A DNA stretch of 52,930 nt from Deltaproteobacteria bacterium (GTDB lineage Bacteria > Myxococcota_A > Polyangia > Haliangiales > Haliangiaceae). The translations under genes and the position numbers were made by a program. The stretch spans positions 1 to 52,930 of the forward strand of contig JAFAOG010000452.1 of NCBI GenBank assembly GCA_019237945.1, given 5' to 3'. This document shows positions 8,713 through 16,412 of the stretch, in pieces. Each line of letters begins with the position of its first letter. Position 1 is the stretch's first letter. Below the pieces are notes generated by a model. That model was given only the letters and a program-made list of their open reading frames with translations, did not search any database and was not told the origin of the DNA.

Positions 8713-8963
8713 GTTCTCTTGTCCTCCCCTGGCATTAGCCAGAAACCCGATATCGCGGCCCGCCAGCAGAATTGCAGCGGCTCCCGGCATCGGGCCTTCA
8801 TGATGGGCACTTCGGCCCGTCTCGAGGCCCACAGCTCGCGGTTCCCAAAAGTTGAGCATCGCGTGTGTTCTCGGCGACCAGAACTGGCCGCATCTTTACT
8901 GTAGGGCATGTCGCGATCGGGCGCCACCTTCGGGAGTGATCTTCGTGCTATTCACCGCGCGTC

Positions 8964-9317
8964 ATGACGACGCGCCCGAGCAAGCAGCTGGACACGTTCC
9001 CGAATCCGAAGACGGCGCGCGACTATCACATCCAGTTCGAGTGCCCGGAATTCACGTGCTTGTGCCCGATGACGGGGCAGCCCGATTTTGCCACGATCTT
9101 CATCGACTACGTCCCCGACCAGCTGTGCGTCGAGCTCAAGAGCCTCAAGCTCTATCTGTGGAGCTATCGCGACGAGGGTGCGTTTCACGAAGCGGTGACG
9201 AACAAGATCTGCGATGATCTCGTGGCGGCGATCGCACCGCGATCGATCACGGTCACCGGCAAGTTCTGGGTGCGCGGCGGAATCACGACGTCCGTCGTGG
9301 TCACGCACGCAAAGTGA
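8964..9317 (+). CDS. queF: NADPH-dependent preQ0 reductase QueF (short type)
   Basis: Reduces 7-cyano-7-deazaguanine (preQ0) to preQ1 with two NADPH (EC 1.7.1.13), a step in queuosine tRNA modification. The 117-residue length matches the unimodular B. subtilis-type enzyme. Visible catalytic signature is [12 protein letters not shown], giving the nucleophile Cys34 and the proton donor Asp41, followed by the substrate-binding ELKSLK (57-62) and [13 protein letters not shown]. The ATG at 8964 precedes the conserved N-terminus. The 3' end overlaps the convergent cyclopropane synthase gene by 17 bases. I looked for a preQ1 riboswitch upstream and did not find one. Other queuosine genes are not in this window. 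Confidence 0.95.
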   Translation: MTTRPSKQLDTFPNPKTARDYHIQFECPEFTCLCPMTGQPDFATIFIDYVPDQLCVELKSLKLYLWSYRDEGAFHEAVTNKICDDLVAAIAPRSITVTGKFWVRGGITTSVVVTHAK

Positions 9318-10545
9318 ACACGAGCTGGTGATCGCCGAGCGTGCGCTCGGCAAACGCCGCCTCGGAGAACGCGAGGTAGAGCAGCCAGGTGCGGATGAAC
9401 GGCGCGTCGAAGCCGAGCGCGCGCACGGCGGGCAACTGCGCGACGAAGCGCTCGCGCCACGCGGCGAGCGTCGGTGCGTAGGACGGGCCGATGTCGTGCG
9501 CGTCGACGAGCTCGAGCTGCGGTGATGCGGCGCGGATCGCCGCGAACGACGGAATGAGCGTTCCGGGAAAGATGTACGTCTGCATCCAGTCGACGCGGCG
9601 GCGATACGCATCGAAGCGATCGTCGGGCATCGTGATCGTCTGCACGGCGAGGCGGCCGCCGGGCGCGAGCAGGCGCGCGCACGTCGCGAAGTACTCCGGC
9701 AGGTACTCGTAGCCGACGGCCTCGAGCATCTCGATCGAGACGATCTTGTCGAACGTCCGGTCACCGGACGGGCCGCGCAGGTCGCGATAGTCGCGGTACT
9801 CGATGCGCACGCGGTCGGACAGACCCGCCTCGGCAACCCGCTGGCTCGCGAGCTCGTGCTGCTCGCGCGAGACGGTGATCGCGGTGACGCGGCAGCCGCG
9901 CGTGCGCGCGGAATGAATAGCCATTCCGCCCCAGCCGCAGCCGATCTCGAGCAGGTGGTCGCGCGGCGACAGCTGCAGCTGATCGCACAGCCGATCGAAT
10001 TTCGCGCGCTGCGCGTCGGCGAGCGACACCGCTGGCCCATGGTCTGGGTAGATCGCGGCGGAGTAGGCGAGCGTGTCCTCGTCGAGGAACAGCCGGTAGA
10101 ACGCGTTGCCGAGGTCATAATGCGCGTGGACGTTGCGCTCGCTGCCACTCCGCGTGTTCGCGGCGCGGCGATGGCGGGCGAGCGCGGGCAGCTGCGCGAT
10201 CCGCGTCAGCGGCGACTCGAATCCATGCGCGCCGGTCGCGCGCAAGAACGCGCGGATCACGCCGACGAGGTCGTCGCTGCTCCACTCGCCGGCGACGTAC
10301 GACTCCCCCGCTCCCATCTCGCCACGCAGCAGCAGCCGCAGGAACAGCCGATCATCGTGAACGCGCGCGCGCGCGGCCGGGCGGCCCTCGCCGATCGTCA
10401 CGTGCTCGCCGCTCGGCAGCTCGAACGCGAGCGCCTCGTGATCGCGCCACGTCGCCCGCAGCCTGGCGAGCACCGCGCGCCGCAGCAGCGCACCGGCGAG
10501 CGGCACGCGTGGCAGCGGTGCGATCAAGGGATGCGCGACCGACAT
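9301..10545 (-). CDS. Cyclopropane-fatty-acyl-phospholipid synthase family methyltransferase
   Basis: 414 residues. SAM-dependent enzyme that methylates or cyclopropanates double bonds of membrane phospholipid acyl chains. The N-terminal lipid-binding part carries [19 protein letters not shown], and the methyltransferase part has [25 protein letters not shown] in conserved form, [12 protein letters not shown] (SAM motif I, about 198-209), and SIEMLEAVG with MQTYIFPG further on. Length and motif order match Cfa. It is the last gene of the FAD oxidase/DUF1365/Cfa operon; its ATG overlaps the upstream stop as ATGA. Because such operons also make methylated or furan fatty acids, the exact product (cyclopropane, methyl branch or other) is open. 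Confidence 0.93.
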   Translation of the reverse strand: MSVAHPLIAPLPRVPLAGALLRRAVLARLRATWRDHEALAFELPSGEHVTIGEGRPAARARVHDDRLFLRLLLRGEMGAGESYVAGEWSSDDLVGVIRAFLRATGAHGFESPLTRIAQLPALARHRRAANTRSGSERNVHAHYDLGNAFYRLFLDEDTLAYSAAIYPDHGPAVSLADAQRAKFDRLCDQLQLSPRDHLLEIGCGWGGMAIHSARTRGCRVTAITVSREQHELASQRVAEAGLSDRVRIEYRDYRDLRGPSGDRTFDKIVSIEMLEAVGYEYLPEYFATCARLLAPGGRLAVQTITMPDDRFDAYRRRVDWMQTYIFPGTLIPSFAAIRAASPQLELVDAHDIGPSYAPTLAAWRERFVAQLPAVRALGFDAPFIRTWLLYLAFSEAAFAERTLGDHQLVFTLRA

Positions 10546-11672
10546 CAGGGCGACCGTACTACGAGCGGGCGATGATCACCGCGCGGCCGGCGATACGCGA
10601 CGCCGGCGAGCCGCAGCCTCAACGCCTGCCAGTGGATGAGCCCGATCACCTGCGCCGACATCATCGGGTACCGCAGCGCCGCCCACGCGAGCGTGCGATC
10701 GGTCAGCGGGGCCCGCGCGCCCTCGAGCCGCGCGACGAACACGCGCCGATCGCCCTGCCACACGTGCATCGCGATCGAGAGCGCCGGCGGATCGATCGCG
10801 CGGTCGAACCAGAAGTCGTACGTCGCCTCGCCGTGCAAGAACGGCGACACGAACAGCTCGCGCACATGACGAAACCCGATCCGCCCGTCGCGATCGGGCA
10901 GCCGGTCGCGCGGCCCGAGCAGGTAGCGCAGCCGCCCGCCGTACGTGTTGTTGACCTCGGCGACCACGGTCGCGAGCTCACCGGCCGCGTCGTGGCCGAG
11001 GAAGAAGCTGACCGGATTGAACACGTAGCCGAGCGTGCGGAGGTTCGTGACGAGCCGGACGCGATGCGGGCGCGCCAGGCCGGCGCCGTCGTGGAGCGCA
11101 TCGAGTGACTCGCGCAGCATGCGATTCCCGGCGCTCGCGCCTGCCACCACGGTGGTAGGGGGGCTAGCAAATTCGTACGAATGTCCGTTCGAACCGCGGT
11201 TCGTACGAGTTTCGGGACCTGGGGGTCGTGATGGGCCGGCGGGCGGGAGGCCGGTGAGCTCGGCGCCCCCGCAGGTCGCGGGGCGCGCGAATTGATACGA
11301 ATGGCGATTCGAATCGCGATTCGTATCGAATTCCGGACGGCCCGCTGGTGCGGGTGCTGAGCCTGGTGCTGGTGCTGGCGCCTGGTCGCGGCGGAGCTCG
11401 TGGCGCTCGCCCGGCGGCTGCTGCGGCACCCGGCGCGGCGGCTGCGGCGGCACGCGGCGCGAAGGCGACAGCGTCTCGGCGTAGTCGGCGTCGTGAAGCG
11501 CGAACAGGTTGCGGCCGCCGTGCGAGAACAGGCGAAGCTCGCGATCGAGCGCATCGAGCTCGTCGAGGTCGAGGCTCGCCACATACACGGGATAGCGAAA
11601 CGTGCGGCGTGCGTGCTCGTCGGAGCGCGCGTGCATCAGCTGCCCACGATAGAGGGCCGAGTGAAAGCTCAT
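10545..11672 (-). CDS. DUF1365 protein with an in-frame repeat-containing insertion
   Basis: 375 residues, about 110 more than usual for DUF1365. The two conserved halves are clear: HARRTFRYPVYVASLDLDEL with RLFSHGGRNLFALHDADYAE at the N-terminus, and LGYVFNPVSFFLGHD, VVAEVNNTYGGR and FVSPFLHGEATYDFWF at the C-terminus. Between them, residues about 74-183 are a Pro/Ala/Gly-rich stretch holding two related peptides, TNRDSNRHSYQFA and TNRGSNGHSYEFA, encoded by DNA palindromes. ATG at 11672 overlaps the FAD oxidase stop (ATGA), and its own stop overlaps the Cfa start (ATGA). DUF1365 function is not firmly established; the constant pairing with Cfa and a FAD oxidase points to membrane fatty-acid modification. 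The frame is intact, so the insert is probably tolerated. Confidence 0.88.
   Translation of the reverse strand: MSFHSALYRGQLMHARSDEHARRTFRYPVYVASLDLDELDALDRELRLFSHGGRNLFALHDADYAETLSPSRRVPPQPPRRVPQQPPGERHELRRDQAPAPAPGSAPAPAGRPEFDTNRDSNRHSYQFARPATCGGAELTGLPPAGPSRPPGPETRTNRGSNGHSYEFASPPTTVVAGASAGNRMLRESLDALHDGAGLARPHRVRLVTNLRTLGYVFNPVSFFLGHDAAGELATVVAEVNNTYGGRLRYLLGPRDRLPDRDGRIGFRHVRELFVSPFLHGEATYDFWFDRAIDPPALSIAMHVWQGDRRVFVARLEGARAPLTDRTLAWAALRYPMMSAQVIGLIHWQALRLRLAGVAYRRPRGDHRPLVVRSP
11169..11212. repeat. Palindromic repeat copy A inside the DUF1365 gene
   Basis: A 44-base imperfect palindrome centred at 11190/11191. The outer arms AAATTCGTACGAA (11169-11181) and TTCGTACGAGTTT (11200-11212) match at 12 of 13 positions, and the centre is TTCGAA. 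It encodes TNRGSNGHSYEFA on the minus strand. A diverged second copy is centred exactly 120 bases away, keeping the reading frame. Confidence 0.75.
11289..11332. repeat. Palindromic repeat copy B inside the DUF1365 gene
   Basis: A palindrome centred at 11310/11311. The arms GATACGAATGGCGATTC (11294-11310) and its complement (11311-11327) match at 16 of 17 positions. It encodes TNRDSNRHSYQFA on the minus strand and is clearly related to copy A in both DNA design and peptide. AT content is higher than in the flanks. Confidence 0.8.
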
Positions 11673-12907
11673 GCGACCGACTCGCTCGCGACCGAGTGGC
11701 CAGGCGCCGTCATCGCGAGCACGCGCGCGGCGGCGAGCTCGCCCGACCGCATGCCGTCCTCGTGGAAGCCGAAGCCGGTGTGCGCGCCCGCGAACTGGAC
11801 CGGGCCGGGCAGCTCGGCGACCTCGCGCTGCGCGGCGAGCGCGACGCGATCGAGCTGCGGGTGCGCGAACGTCACCTCGTGGAGGATGCCGCGCGGCTCG
11901 CGGCGCGGGTTCAGCGTGACGAGGTACGGTGCGTCGGGCAGGGCCTGCAGGCGCGTCATCGAGTACGTGACGTTGACGCGGCCGGTATCTGGGTCCGCGA
12001 CGTAGTTCCAGCTCGCGTGCGCGGCGCGGGCGCGCGGCAAGAAGCTGCGATCGGTGTGGAGGACGGTGCGGTTCGTCGAGTAGCGGAACGCGCCGAGCAC
12101 GCGGCGCTCCTGCGCGGTCGGCTGGGCGAGCAGGGCGAGCGCGGTGTCGGCGTGCGTGCCGATGATCGCGCGATCGAAGCGTTCGCCGTCGACGATGACG
12201 CCAGCCCCGCGGCCCGCCGCCCGTTCGATGCGGCGAACCGGCGTGCGCAGCCGAAGGTCGATGTCGAGCTGGGCGAGCAGCGCATCGACGTACCGCCGGC
12301 TGCCACCGACGATCGTGCGCCACGCGAGCGGCCTCGTGGGCGACAGCATGCCGTGCTGCGCGAGGAACTGGATGAACGTGATCGCCGGAAACTCGCCGCA
12401 GCGATCCGGCGCGAGCGACCACAGCGCCGCCGCGAGCGGAACGATGAAGCGGTCGCGCACGTCGCGCGAGATGCGGCGTGCGGCGAGGTAATCATCGAGC
12501 GATTGATCGCCGAGCACATCGCGGGCCACGTCCGTGCGCATCCGGCGCAGCAGCGCGAGCACCTCGCCAAGCAGCTTCCAGTGCCGCGGATCGAGCACGC
12601 GCCGCCGCTGCGCGAACACCGCCGACAGCGACTCGCTGCCCCACTCGAGGCCGCCGTGCGCGACCGAGAAGCTCATCGTGGTCGGCCGCGTCGGCACGCC
12701 GAGCTCGTCGAGCAGCGCGCAGAACCGCGGGTAGTTGTCGCGGTTGTGGACGATGAAGCCCATGTCGACCGCCACACCGTTCGCATCGACCGTGTAGACG
12801 TGGCCCCCCGGCCGGTCGGCCGCCTCGAACACGGTCACATCGTGCCCCGCGAGCGCGCGCGCCGCCGCAAGGCCGGTGATCCCCGAGCCGATGATGGCCA
12901 CGCGCAT
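11669..12907 (-). CDS. FAD-dependent amine-oxidase-like oxidoreductase
   Basis: 412 residues beginning MRVAIIGSGITGLAAARAL, a Rossmann FAD-binding motif (GxGxxGxxxA) followed by VFEAADRPGGH. Later conserved pieces are GFIVHNRDNYPRFCALLDELG and, near the C-terminus, FAGAHTGFGFHEDGMRSG, which closes the FAD site. This is the NAD/FAD-dependent oxidoreductase type commonly encoded with DUF1365 and Cfa-like methyltransferases. It is the first gene of that three-gene operon; its stop overlaps the DUF1365 ATG (ATGA). The start ATG at 12907 places the FAD motif at the N-terminus as usual. Inferred role: desaturation or oxidation of a methylated fatty-acyl chain; not demonstrated. Confidence 0.92.
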   Translation of the reverse strand: MRVAIIGSGITGLAAARALAGHDVTVFEAADRPGGHVYTVDANGVAVDMGFIVHNRDNYPRFCALLDELGVPTRPTTMSFSVAHGGLEWGSESLSAVFAQRRRVLDPRHWKLLGEVLALLRRMRTDVARDVLGDQSLDDYLAARRISRDVRDRFIVPLAAALWSLAPDRCGEFPAITFIQFLAQHGMLSPTRPLAWRTIVGGSRRYVDALLAQLDIDLRLRTPVRRIERAAGRGAGVIVDGERFDRAIIGTHADTALALLAQPTAQERRVLGAFRYSTNRTVLHTDRSFLPRARAAHASWNYVADPDTGRVNVTYSMTRLQALPDAPYLVTLNPRREPRGILHEVTFAHPQLDRVALAAQREVAELPGPVQFAGAHTGFGFHEDGMRSGELAAARVLAMTAPGHSVASESVA

Positions 12908-12979
12908 GGTGCGGATACTACGACGCCAGGACCCCGTCGGATCGTTACGCCGGGGCGCGTGCGCGTGCATACTCGGCGC

Positions 12980-13618
12980 GTGCCCCGAGCCAGCCCGAAG
13001 GCGATCGACCTCGGCGGTCATCCCGGGCTGTGGCTGGTGCCGCGCGATGCGATCGCGCTGTATGTGCTGGCGCACGGCGCGGGCGCTGGGATGCGGCACG
13101 CGTTCATGGAGGAGCTGGCGCAGGCGCTTGCGGCGCAGCAGGTCGCGACCGCGCGCTGGGAGTTTCCGTACATGGCGGCGGGCAAGGGCCGCGTCGACAA
13201 GCCGGAGCTGGCGGAGCGCGCGGTCCGCGAGGCGGTGACGGCGGCCGCGAAGCGCACGAAGCTTCCGGTGTTCGCGGGCGGCAAGTCGTTCGGCGGGCGG
13301 ATGACGAGCCGCGCGCATGCGGCGGAGGCGCTGCCGGTGCGCGGGCTGATCTTCGTCGGGTTTCCGCTGCATCCGGCGAAGCAGCCGGCGGTCGAACGGG
13401 CCGCGCATCTGTCGAAGGCGATGGGGCCGATGCTGTTCCTGCAGGGCACGCGCGATGATCTCGCGGACCTGACGCTGCTGCGGCCGATCGTGAAGCGCAG
13501 CGGCGGCGATCTGCACGTGATCGACGGCGCCGATCACGGGTTCACGCGCTCCGGAAATGTCGCGGAGCTCGCGTCGGCGATCCGATCCTGGATCGATCGG
13601 CGCGTTGCAGTAAGATGA
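12980..13618 (+). CDS. Alpha/beta hydrolase of the KANL3/TEX30-like family
   Basis: 212-residue single-domain hydrolase starting at GTG 12980. The fold is shown by VLAHGAGAGMRHAFMEELA, the nucleophile elbow GGKSFGGRM, the acid strand LFLQGTRDDL and the catalytic His in IDGADHGF, so Ser, Asp and His are all present. The FPYMAAGKGRVD segment after the oxyanion region is typical of this small family. Substrate unknown. It is divergent from the FAD oxidase operon across 72 bases and is followed by the MerR-TPR gene after only six bases, so those two probably form a transcript. A TACT-type -10 sequence close to the GTG would allow a leaderless message, but this is weak. Confidence 0.85.
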   Translation: MPRASPKAIDLGGHPGLWLVPRDAIALYVLAHGAGAGMRHAFMEELAQALAAQQVATARWEFPYMAAGKGRVDKPELAERAVREAVTAAAKRTKLPVFAGGKSFGGRMTSRAHAAEALPVRGLIFVGFPLHPAKQPAVERAAHLSKAMGPMLFLQGTRDDLADLTLLRPIVKRSGGDLHVIDGADHGFTRSGNVAELASAIRSWIDRRVAVR

Positions 13619-13624
13619 CGCGCG

Positions 13625-14470
13625 ATGTGGACGAGTTACTCGGCACGGCACGCGGCCCAGCTGATCGGCCTGCCGGAGTCGGCGGTGCGCAGCTGCATCC
13701 GTGACGGCATTGTCGGGACGCCGGGGACCGTGCCGGCGCAGCTGTCGTTTCGCGATCTGTCGGCGCTGCGGACCGTGAAGGCGCTCGTCGATGCCGGGTT
13801 GCCGCTCGTGCGCGTGCGCAAGGAGCTGCTGCGGATCCAGGCGCGGCTGCCCGAGGGCGCGTCGATCGCGGAGCTGACCGTCGAGGCGCGCAACGGCCAG
13901 GTGCACGTGCGGGGCGAGCGCGCGCCGGCGAGCAATGGATCGGAGGGCCAGCTCGCGCTGCCGTTCGAGCTGTCGATCGATCCGAGCGACGGGGGGCCGT
14001 CGGGCGAGCTGCGCGAGCTGCCGCGTCCGCCCGATGCGCCCGCGCCCGTGTTCGCGCCGCCCGCGACCGCCGATCAGTGGCTGAGCCGCGCGCAGGTGCT
14101 CGAGGAGCGCGACACGGTCGCCGCGATCGATGCGTATCGCCGGTCGCTGCGCCTGCGCCCGGATTGCACCGAGGCGTGGATCAACCTCGGGCGGTTGTTC
14201 GCGGAGAGTAACGATGCGGAGGCGGCGCGCGAGTGCTTCCAGAGTGCGCTCGAGCTCGATCCTGCGGAGGCGACGGCGTACTACAACCTCGGCGTGCTCG
14301 CGCAGGACGGTGGCAAGGAGTCCGAGGCGATCGATCTCTATCGCCGCGCGCTCGAGCTCGATCCGCAGCTCGCCGAGGCACACTACAACCTCGCGACGCT
14401 GTTCGATCAGAGCGGCGACTCGCGCGCCGCGATCCGTCACATCAACGAGTACCGGAAGCTAACTCGCTGA
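13625..14470 (+). CDS. MerR-type HTH protein with C-terminal TPRs
   Basis: 281 residues. Residues 1-75 resemble a MerR winged helix: YSARHAAQLIGLPESAVRSC for the recognition helices and LSFRDLSALRTVKALVDAG for the wing and following helix. A variable Pro-rich linker follows (about 100-150). Residues 155-275 contain three or four TPRs, with the repeated pattern AIDAYRRSLRLRPDCTEAWINLG, FQSALELDPAEATAYYNLG and so on. Combined, this looks like a DNA-binding or adaptor protein that uses TPRs to bind a partner. The start is ATG six bases after the hydrolase stop. The end overlaps the convergent sigma-factor gene by 29 bases. Target genes are unknown. Confidence 0.85.
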   Translation: MWTSYSARHAAQLIGLPESAVRSCIRDGIVGTPGTVPAQLSFRDLSALRTVKALVDAGLPLVRVRKELLRIQARLPEGASIAELTVEARNGQVHVRGERAPASNGSEGQLALPFELSIDPSDGGPSGELRELPRPPDAPAPVFAPPATADQWLSRAQVLEERDTVAAIDAYRRSLRLRPDCTEAWINLGRLFAESNDAEAARECFQSALELDPAEATAYYNLGVLAQDGGKESEAIDLYRRALELDPQLAEAHYNLATLFDQSGDSRAAIRHINEYRKLTR

Positions 14471-15671
14471 GGCGGCGCGCCAGGAAGCGACGCTCGGGCT
14501 CGCTCCCCGCGCGGGCGAGCGCTTCGCGATAGGCGGCGGCGGCTTCGGCGGTGCGGCCGAGCCGGCGCAGCAGATCGGCGCGCGCGGCATGCCAGAGGTG
14601 AAAGTGCTCGAGCGCGGTGCCGAGCTCGTCGAGCAGCGCGAGCCCGTCGGCGGGGCCTTGCCACATCGCGATCGCGACCGCGCGGTTGAGCGCGACGACC
14701 GGCGTCGGCTTGCGGCGATACAGCTCGTGGAACAGCGCCGCGATCTGCGGCCAGTCGGTGTCGGCCGGCGTCGCCGCCGACGCGTGCAGCGCCGCGATCG
14801 CCGCCTCGACCGGATACGGCCCGCGACCGCCGCGCAGCGCGAGCGGCACGAGTGCGAGCGCCTCGTCGATCTGCGCGCGGTTCCAGCGCGAGCGGTCCTG
14901 ATCTTCGAGCAGCACGACGTCACCGGCTTCATCGGTGCGCGCATCGCGCCGCGCGTCGTGGAGCAGCATCAGCGCGAGCAGGCCGCGGAGCTCGGGCGCG
15001 GGTGTCTGCGCGTAAAGATCGACGAGCTCGACGAGCAGCCGGCCGAGCCGGATCGCCTCGCCGCACAGATCGCGCCGCACCCACGCGTCACCGGCGGTCG
15101 CGGCGTAGCCCTCGTTGAAGATCAGGTAGACGACCTCCATCACCGCATCGAGTCGCGCCGGCAGCTCGCTCGGCTCGGGGACCTCGTACGGGATGCCGGC
15201 GTCGCGGATCTTCGTCTTCGCGCGCACGAGGCGCTGCGCCATCGTCACCGGCGACGTCAGGAACGCGCGCGCGATCTCCTCGGTTGTCAGGCCGCCGAGC
15301 GTGCGCAGCGTCAGTGCGACCTGCGCCTCGCGCGCCAGCGCCGGGTGACAGCACGTGAAGATCAGGCGCAGCCGATCGTCCTGCACCGGCTGCACCTCGG
15401 GGGCCTCGCGCTCCGGTTCGGTTTCGACGATCGATCGCAGCTTGATGCGGCGACGGATCACGTCGATCGCCTTGAACCGCGCGACCTGCACGAGCCACGC
15501 GCGCGGCTCCTCCGGCAAGCCTTCGTCGGGCCACCGCTGGAGCGCCGCCGCGAACGCATCTTGAACGGCTTCCTCGGCGAGCTCGAAGTCGCCATTGCAG
15601 ACGCGGATCGTCGTCGCGAGCACACGCGCGCGCTCGCCGCGGAAGACGTTCGCGATGGCGTTCGCGATCAC
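14442..15671 (-). CDS. ECF42-type RNA polymerase sigma factor with C-terminal TPR-like extension
   Basis: 409 residues, about twice a normal ECF sigma factor. The N-terminal half has sigma2 (AEEAVQDAFAAALQRWPDEG, AWLVQVARFKAIDVIRRR) and sigma4 (GGLTTEEIARAFLTSPVTMAQRLVRAKTKI). The signature DDRLRLIFTCCHPAL and the long helical C-terminal domain (LNRAVAIAMWQGPADGLALLDEL, then TPR-like turns) mark the ECF42/DUF6596 group. This group is characteristically encoded with DGPF/YCII proteins and lacks a classical anti-sigma factor; both neighbours here are YCII proteins. GTG start, seven bases after the upstream YCII gene. The operon promoter at 16378-16405 matches the reported ECF42 recognition motif, suggesting autoregulation. 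The inducing signal is unknown. Confidence 0.93.
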   Translation of the reverse strand: MIANAIANVFRGERARVLATTIRVCNGDFELAEEAVQDAFAAALQRWPDEGLPEEPRAWLVQVARFKAIDVIRRRIKLRSIVETEPEREAPEVQPVQDDRLRLIFTCCHPALAREAQVALTLRTLGGLTTEEIARAFLTSPVTMAQRLVRAKTKIRDAGIPYEVPEPSELPARLDAVMEVVYLIFNEGYAATAGDAWVRRDLCGEAIRLGRLLVELVDLYAQTPAPELRGLLALMLLHDARRDARTDEAGDVVLLEDQDRSRWNRAQIDEALALVPLALRGGRGPYPVEAAIAALHASAATPADTDWPQIAALFHELYRRKPTPVVALNRAVAIAMWQGPADGLALLDELGTALEHFHLWHAARADLLRRLGRTAEAAAAYREALARAGSEPERRFLARRLSELASGTR

Positions 15672-15678
15672 GGCGTGC

Positions 15679-16005
15679 TCACGGCGGCGAGAATTCGAGG
15701 ATCGGACGCACCTCGACCGCGCCCCACGCGGCCGCCGGGATGCGCGCGGCGATCGCCTCGGCCTCCGCGCGCGTCGCGACGTCGACGAGGTAGAAGCCGC
15801 CGAGCTGCTCGCGCGCCTCCGCGAATGGACCGTCCGTCACGTGCTCGCGACGCAGCGTCTTCGCCTCGCGCGAGTGCTGCAGCCGCGCGCCGCCGCCCCA
15901 CTGGCCCTTCGCCTTGAGGTCGTCGGCGAGCGCGACGTACTTCGGCATCACCTCGGGGCCCGGCTGGTGCGACTCGTCGAGGTGGATCAGCAGCACGTAC
16001 TTCAT
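15679..16005 (-). CDS. YCII/DGPF-domain protein (second copy)
   Basis: 108 residues beginning MKYVLLIHLDE, with the hallmark VTDGPFAEAREQLGGFYLVD and IPAAAWGAVEVRPI. YCII proteins are small dimeric ferredoxin-like folds; the DGPF variety occurs next to ECF42 sigma factors and is thought to be their target or modulator. The ATG overlaps the upstream YCII stop (ATGA), and the sigma gene starts seven bases downstream, so all three are probably translated from one message. Enzymatic activity is not established. Confidence 0.9.
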   Translation of the reverse strand: MKYVLLIHLDESHQPGPEVMPKYVALADDLKAKGQWGGGARLQHSREAKTLRREHVTDGPFAEAREQLGGFYLVDVATRAEAEAIAARIPAAAWGAVEVRPILEFSPP

Positions 16006-16355
16006 GGGTTGAACACCATGATCGGCCGCACCTCGATCGATCCGAAGCGCGCGCTCGGGATGCGCGCCGCGATCTTGGTCGCCTCGTCGAGGTTCGCGGC
16101 CTCGATCAGGTAGTAGCCGCCGAGCTGCTCGCGCGTCTCCGCGAACGGACCGTCGGTGACCTGCGTCTTGCCGTCGCGCACGCGCACGGTCGTCGCGGTT
16201 GCCGTCGGCTGCAGCGCATCGCCGGCCTTGAAGTGCCCGCTCGCCTTCACGCTCTTCGTGAATTCCATGTACTCGCCAAACATCTTGTTGCGCGAGTCCT
16301 CCGTCATCTCCGTCCACACCTTCTCGGGCTCGTAGATCATCAGCAGGTATTGCAT
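16002..16355 (-). CDS. YCII/DGPF-domain protein (first copy)
   Basis: 117 residues, MQYLLMIYEPEKVW at the start and the signature VTDGPFAETREQLGGYYLIE, with IPSARFGSIEVRPI near the end. It is about half identical by eye to the next gene, so the pair probably arose by tandem duplication. The ATG at 16355 has AAAGGA ten bases upstream, and the motif TGTCGA-N17-CGAC lies 24 bases before it. This is therefore the first gene of the YCII-YCII-ECF42 operon. A longer in-frame N-terminus (to 16406) would run into the promoter and lacks family similarity. Confidence 0.9.
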   Translation of the reverse strand: MQYLLMIYEPEKVWTEMTEDSRNKMFGEYMEFTKSVKASGHFKAGDALQPTATATTVRVRDGKTQVTDGPFAETREQLGGYYLIEAANLDEATKIAARIPSARFGSIEVRPIMVFNP

Positions 16356-16377
16356 CGGTTCGATCCTTTCACCCAAA

Positions 16378-16405
16378 GGTCGAACGAGCGCGCCGCGGAT
16401 CGACA
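16378..16405 (-). promoter_or_regulatory. Predicted ECF42-type promoter of the YCII-YCII-sigma operon
   Basis: On the minus strand, TGTCGA (16405-16400) is followed after 17 bases by CGAC (16382-16379), about 24 bases before the ATG at 16355. ECF42 factors are reported to recognise TGTCGA at -35 and a CGA/TC-type -10, so this is a good match at the right place for self-activation by the sigma factor encoded in the same operon. Confidence 0.6.
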
Positions 16406-16412
16406 ACGATTT

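Larger units (their letters stand above)
8562..8963. other. 402-base intergenic region between the MFS gene and queF with structured minus-strand RNA features
   Basis: This is the only stretch longer than 300 bases without a confident protein gene. Compared with its neighbours it is less GC-rich and shows no third-position GC pattern. Read on the minus strand it holds several hairpins: CGGGCC/GGCCCG, CTGGC-TAAT-GCCAG, AGGAGG/CCTCCT, GAGCGC-AAC-GCGCTC, and a strong terminator at 8589-8620. It also contains a 13-codon reading frame with a good ribosome site (8671-8712). The plus strand frame at 8620-8904 shows no recognisable protein. Interpretation: a transcribed leader of the MFS operon or an independent small RNA. 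Confidence 0.5.

Noticed and set aside
8720..8765. TPP-riboswitch-like CTGGCTAATGCCAG followed by a GGGAGG-like segment on the minus strand
   Set aside because: The P5-like hairpin is similar, but the GGGGUGC and CUGAGA elements, the preceding ACCUGAU, and the usual CGUAGGGA are missing; the purine run is better explained as the ribosome site of the 13-codon frame.
8840..8850. T-box-like TGGGAACCGCG on the minus strand
   Set aside because: It resembles the TGGNACCGCG core but lies over 200 bases from the terminator, with no specifier stem or antiterminator bulge around it.
8620..8904. 94-codon plus-strand frame in the intergenic region
   Set aside because: No Shine-Dalgarno, no recognisable protein features, and it lies on top of the minus-strand RNA structures.
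8900..8963. Possible preQ1 riboswitch before queF
   Set aside because: No pseudoknot elements or A-rich tail of any preQ1 class could be found in the 60 bases upstream.
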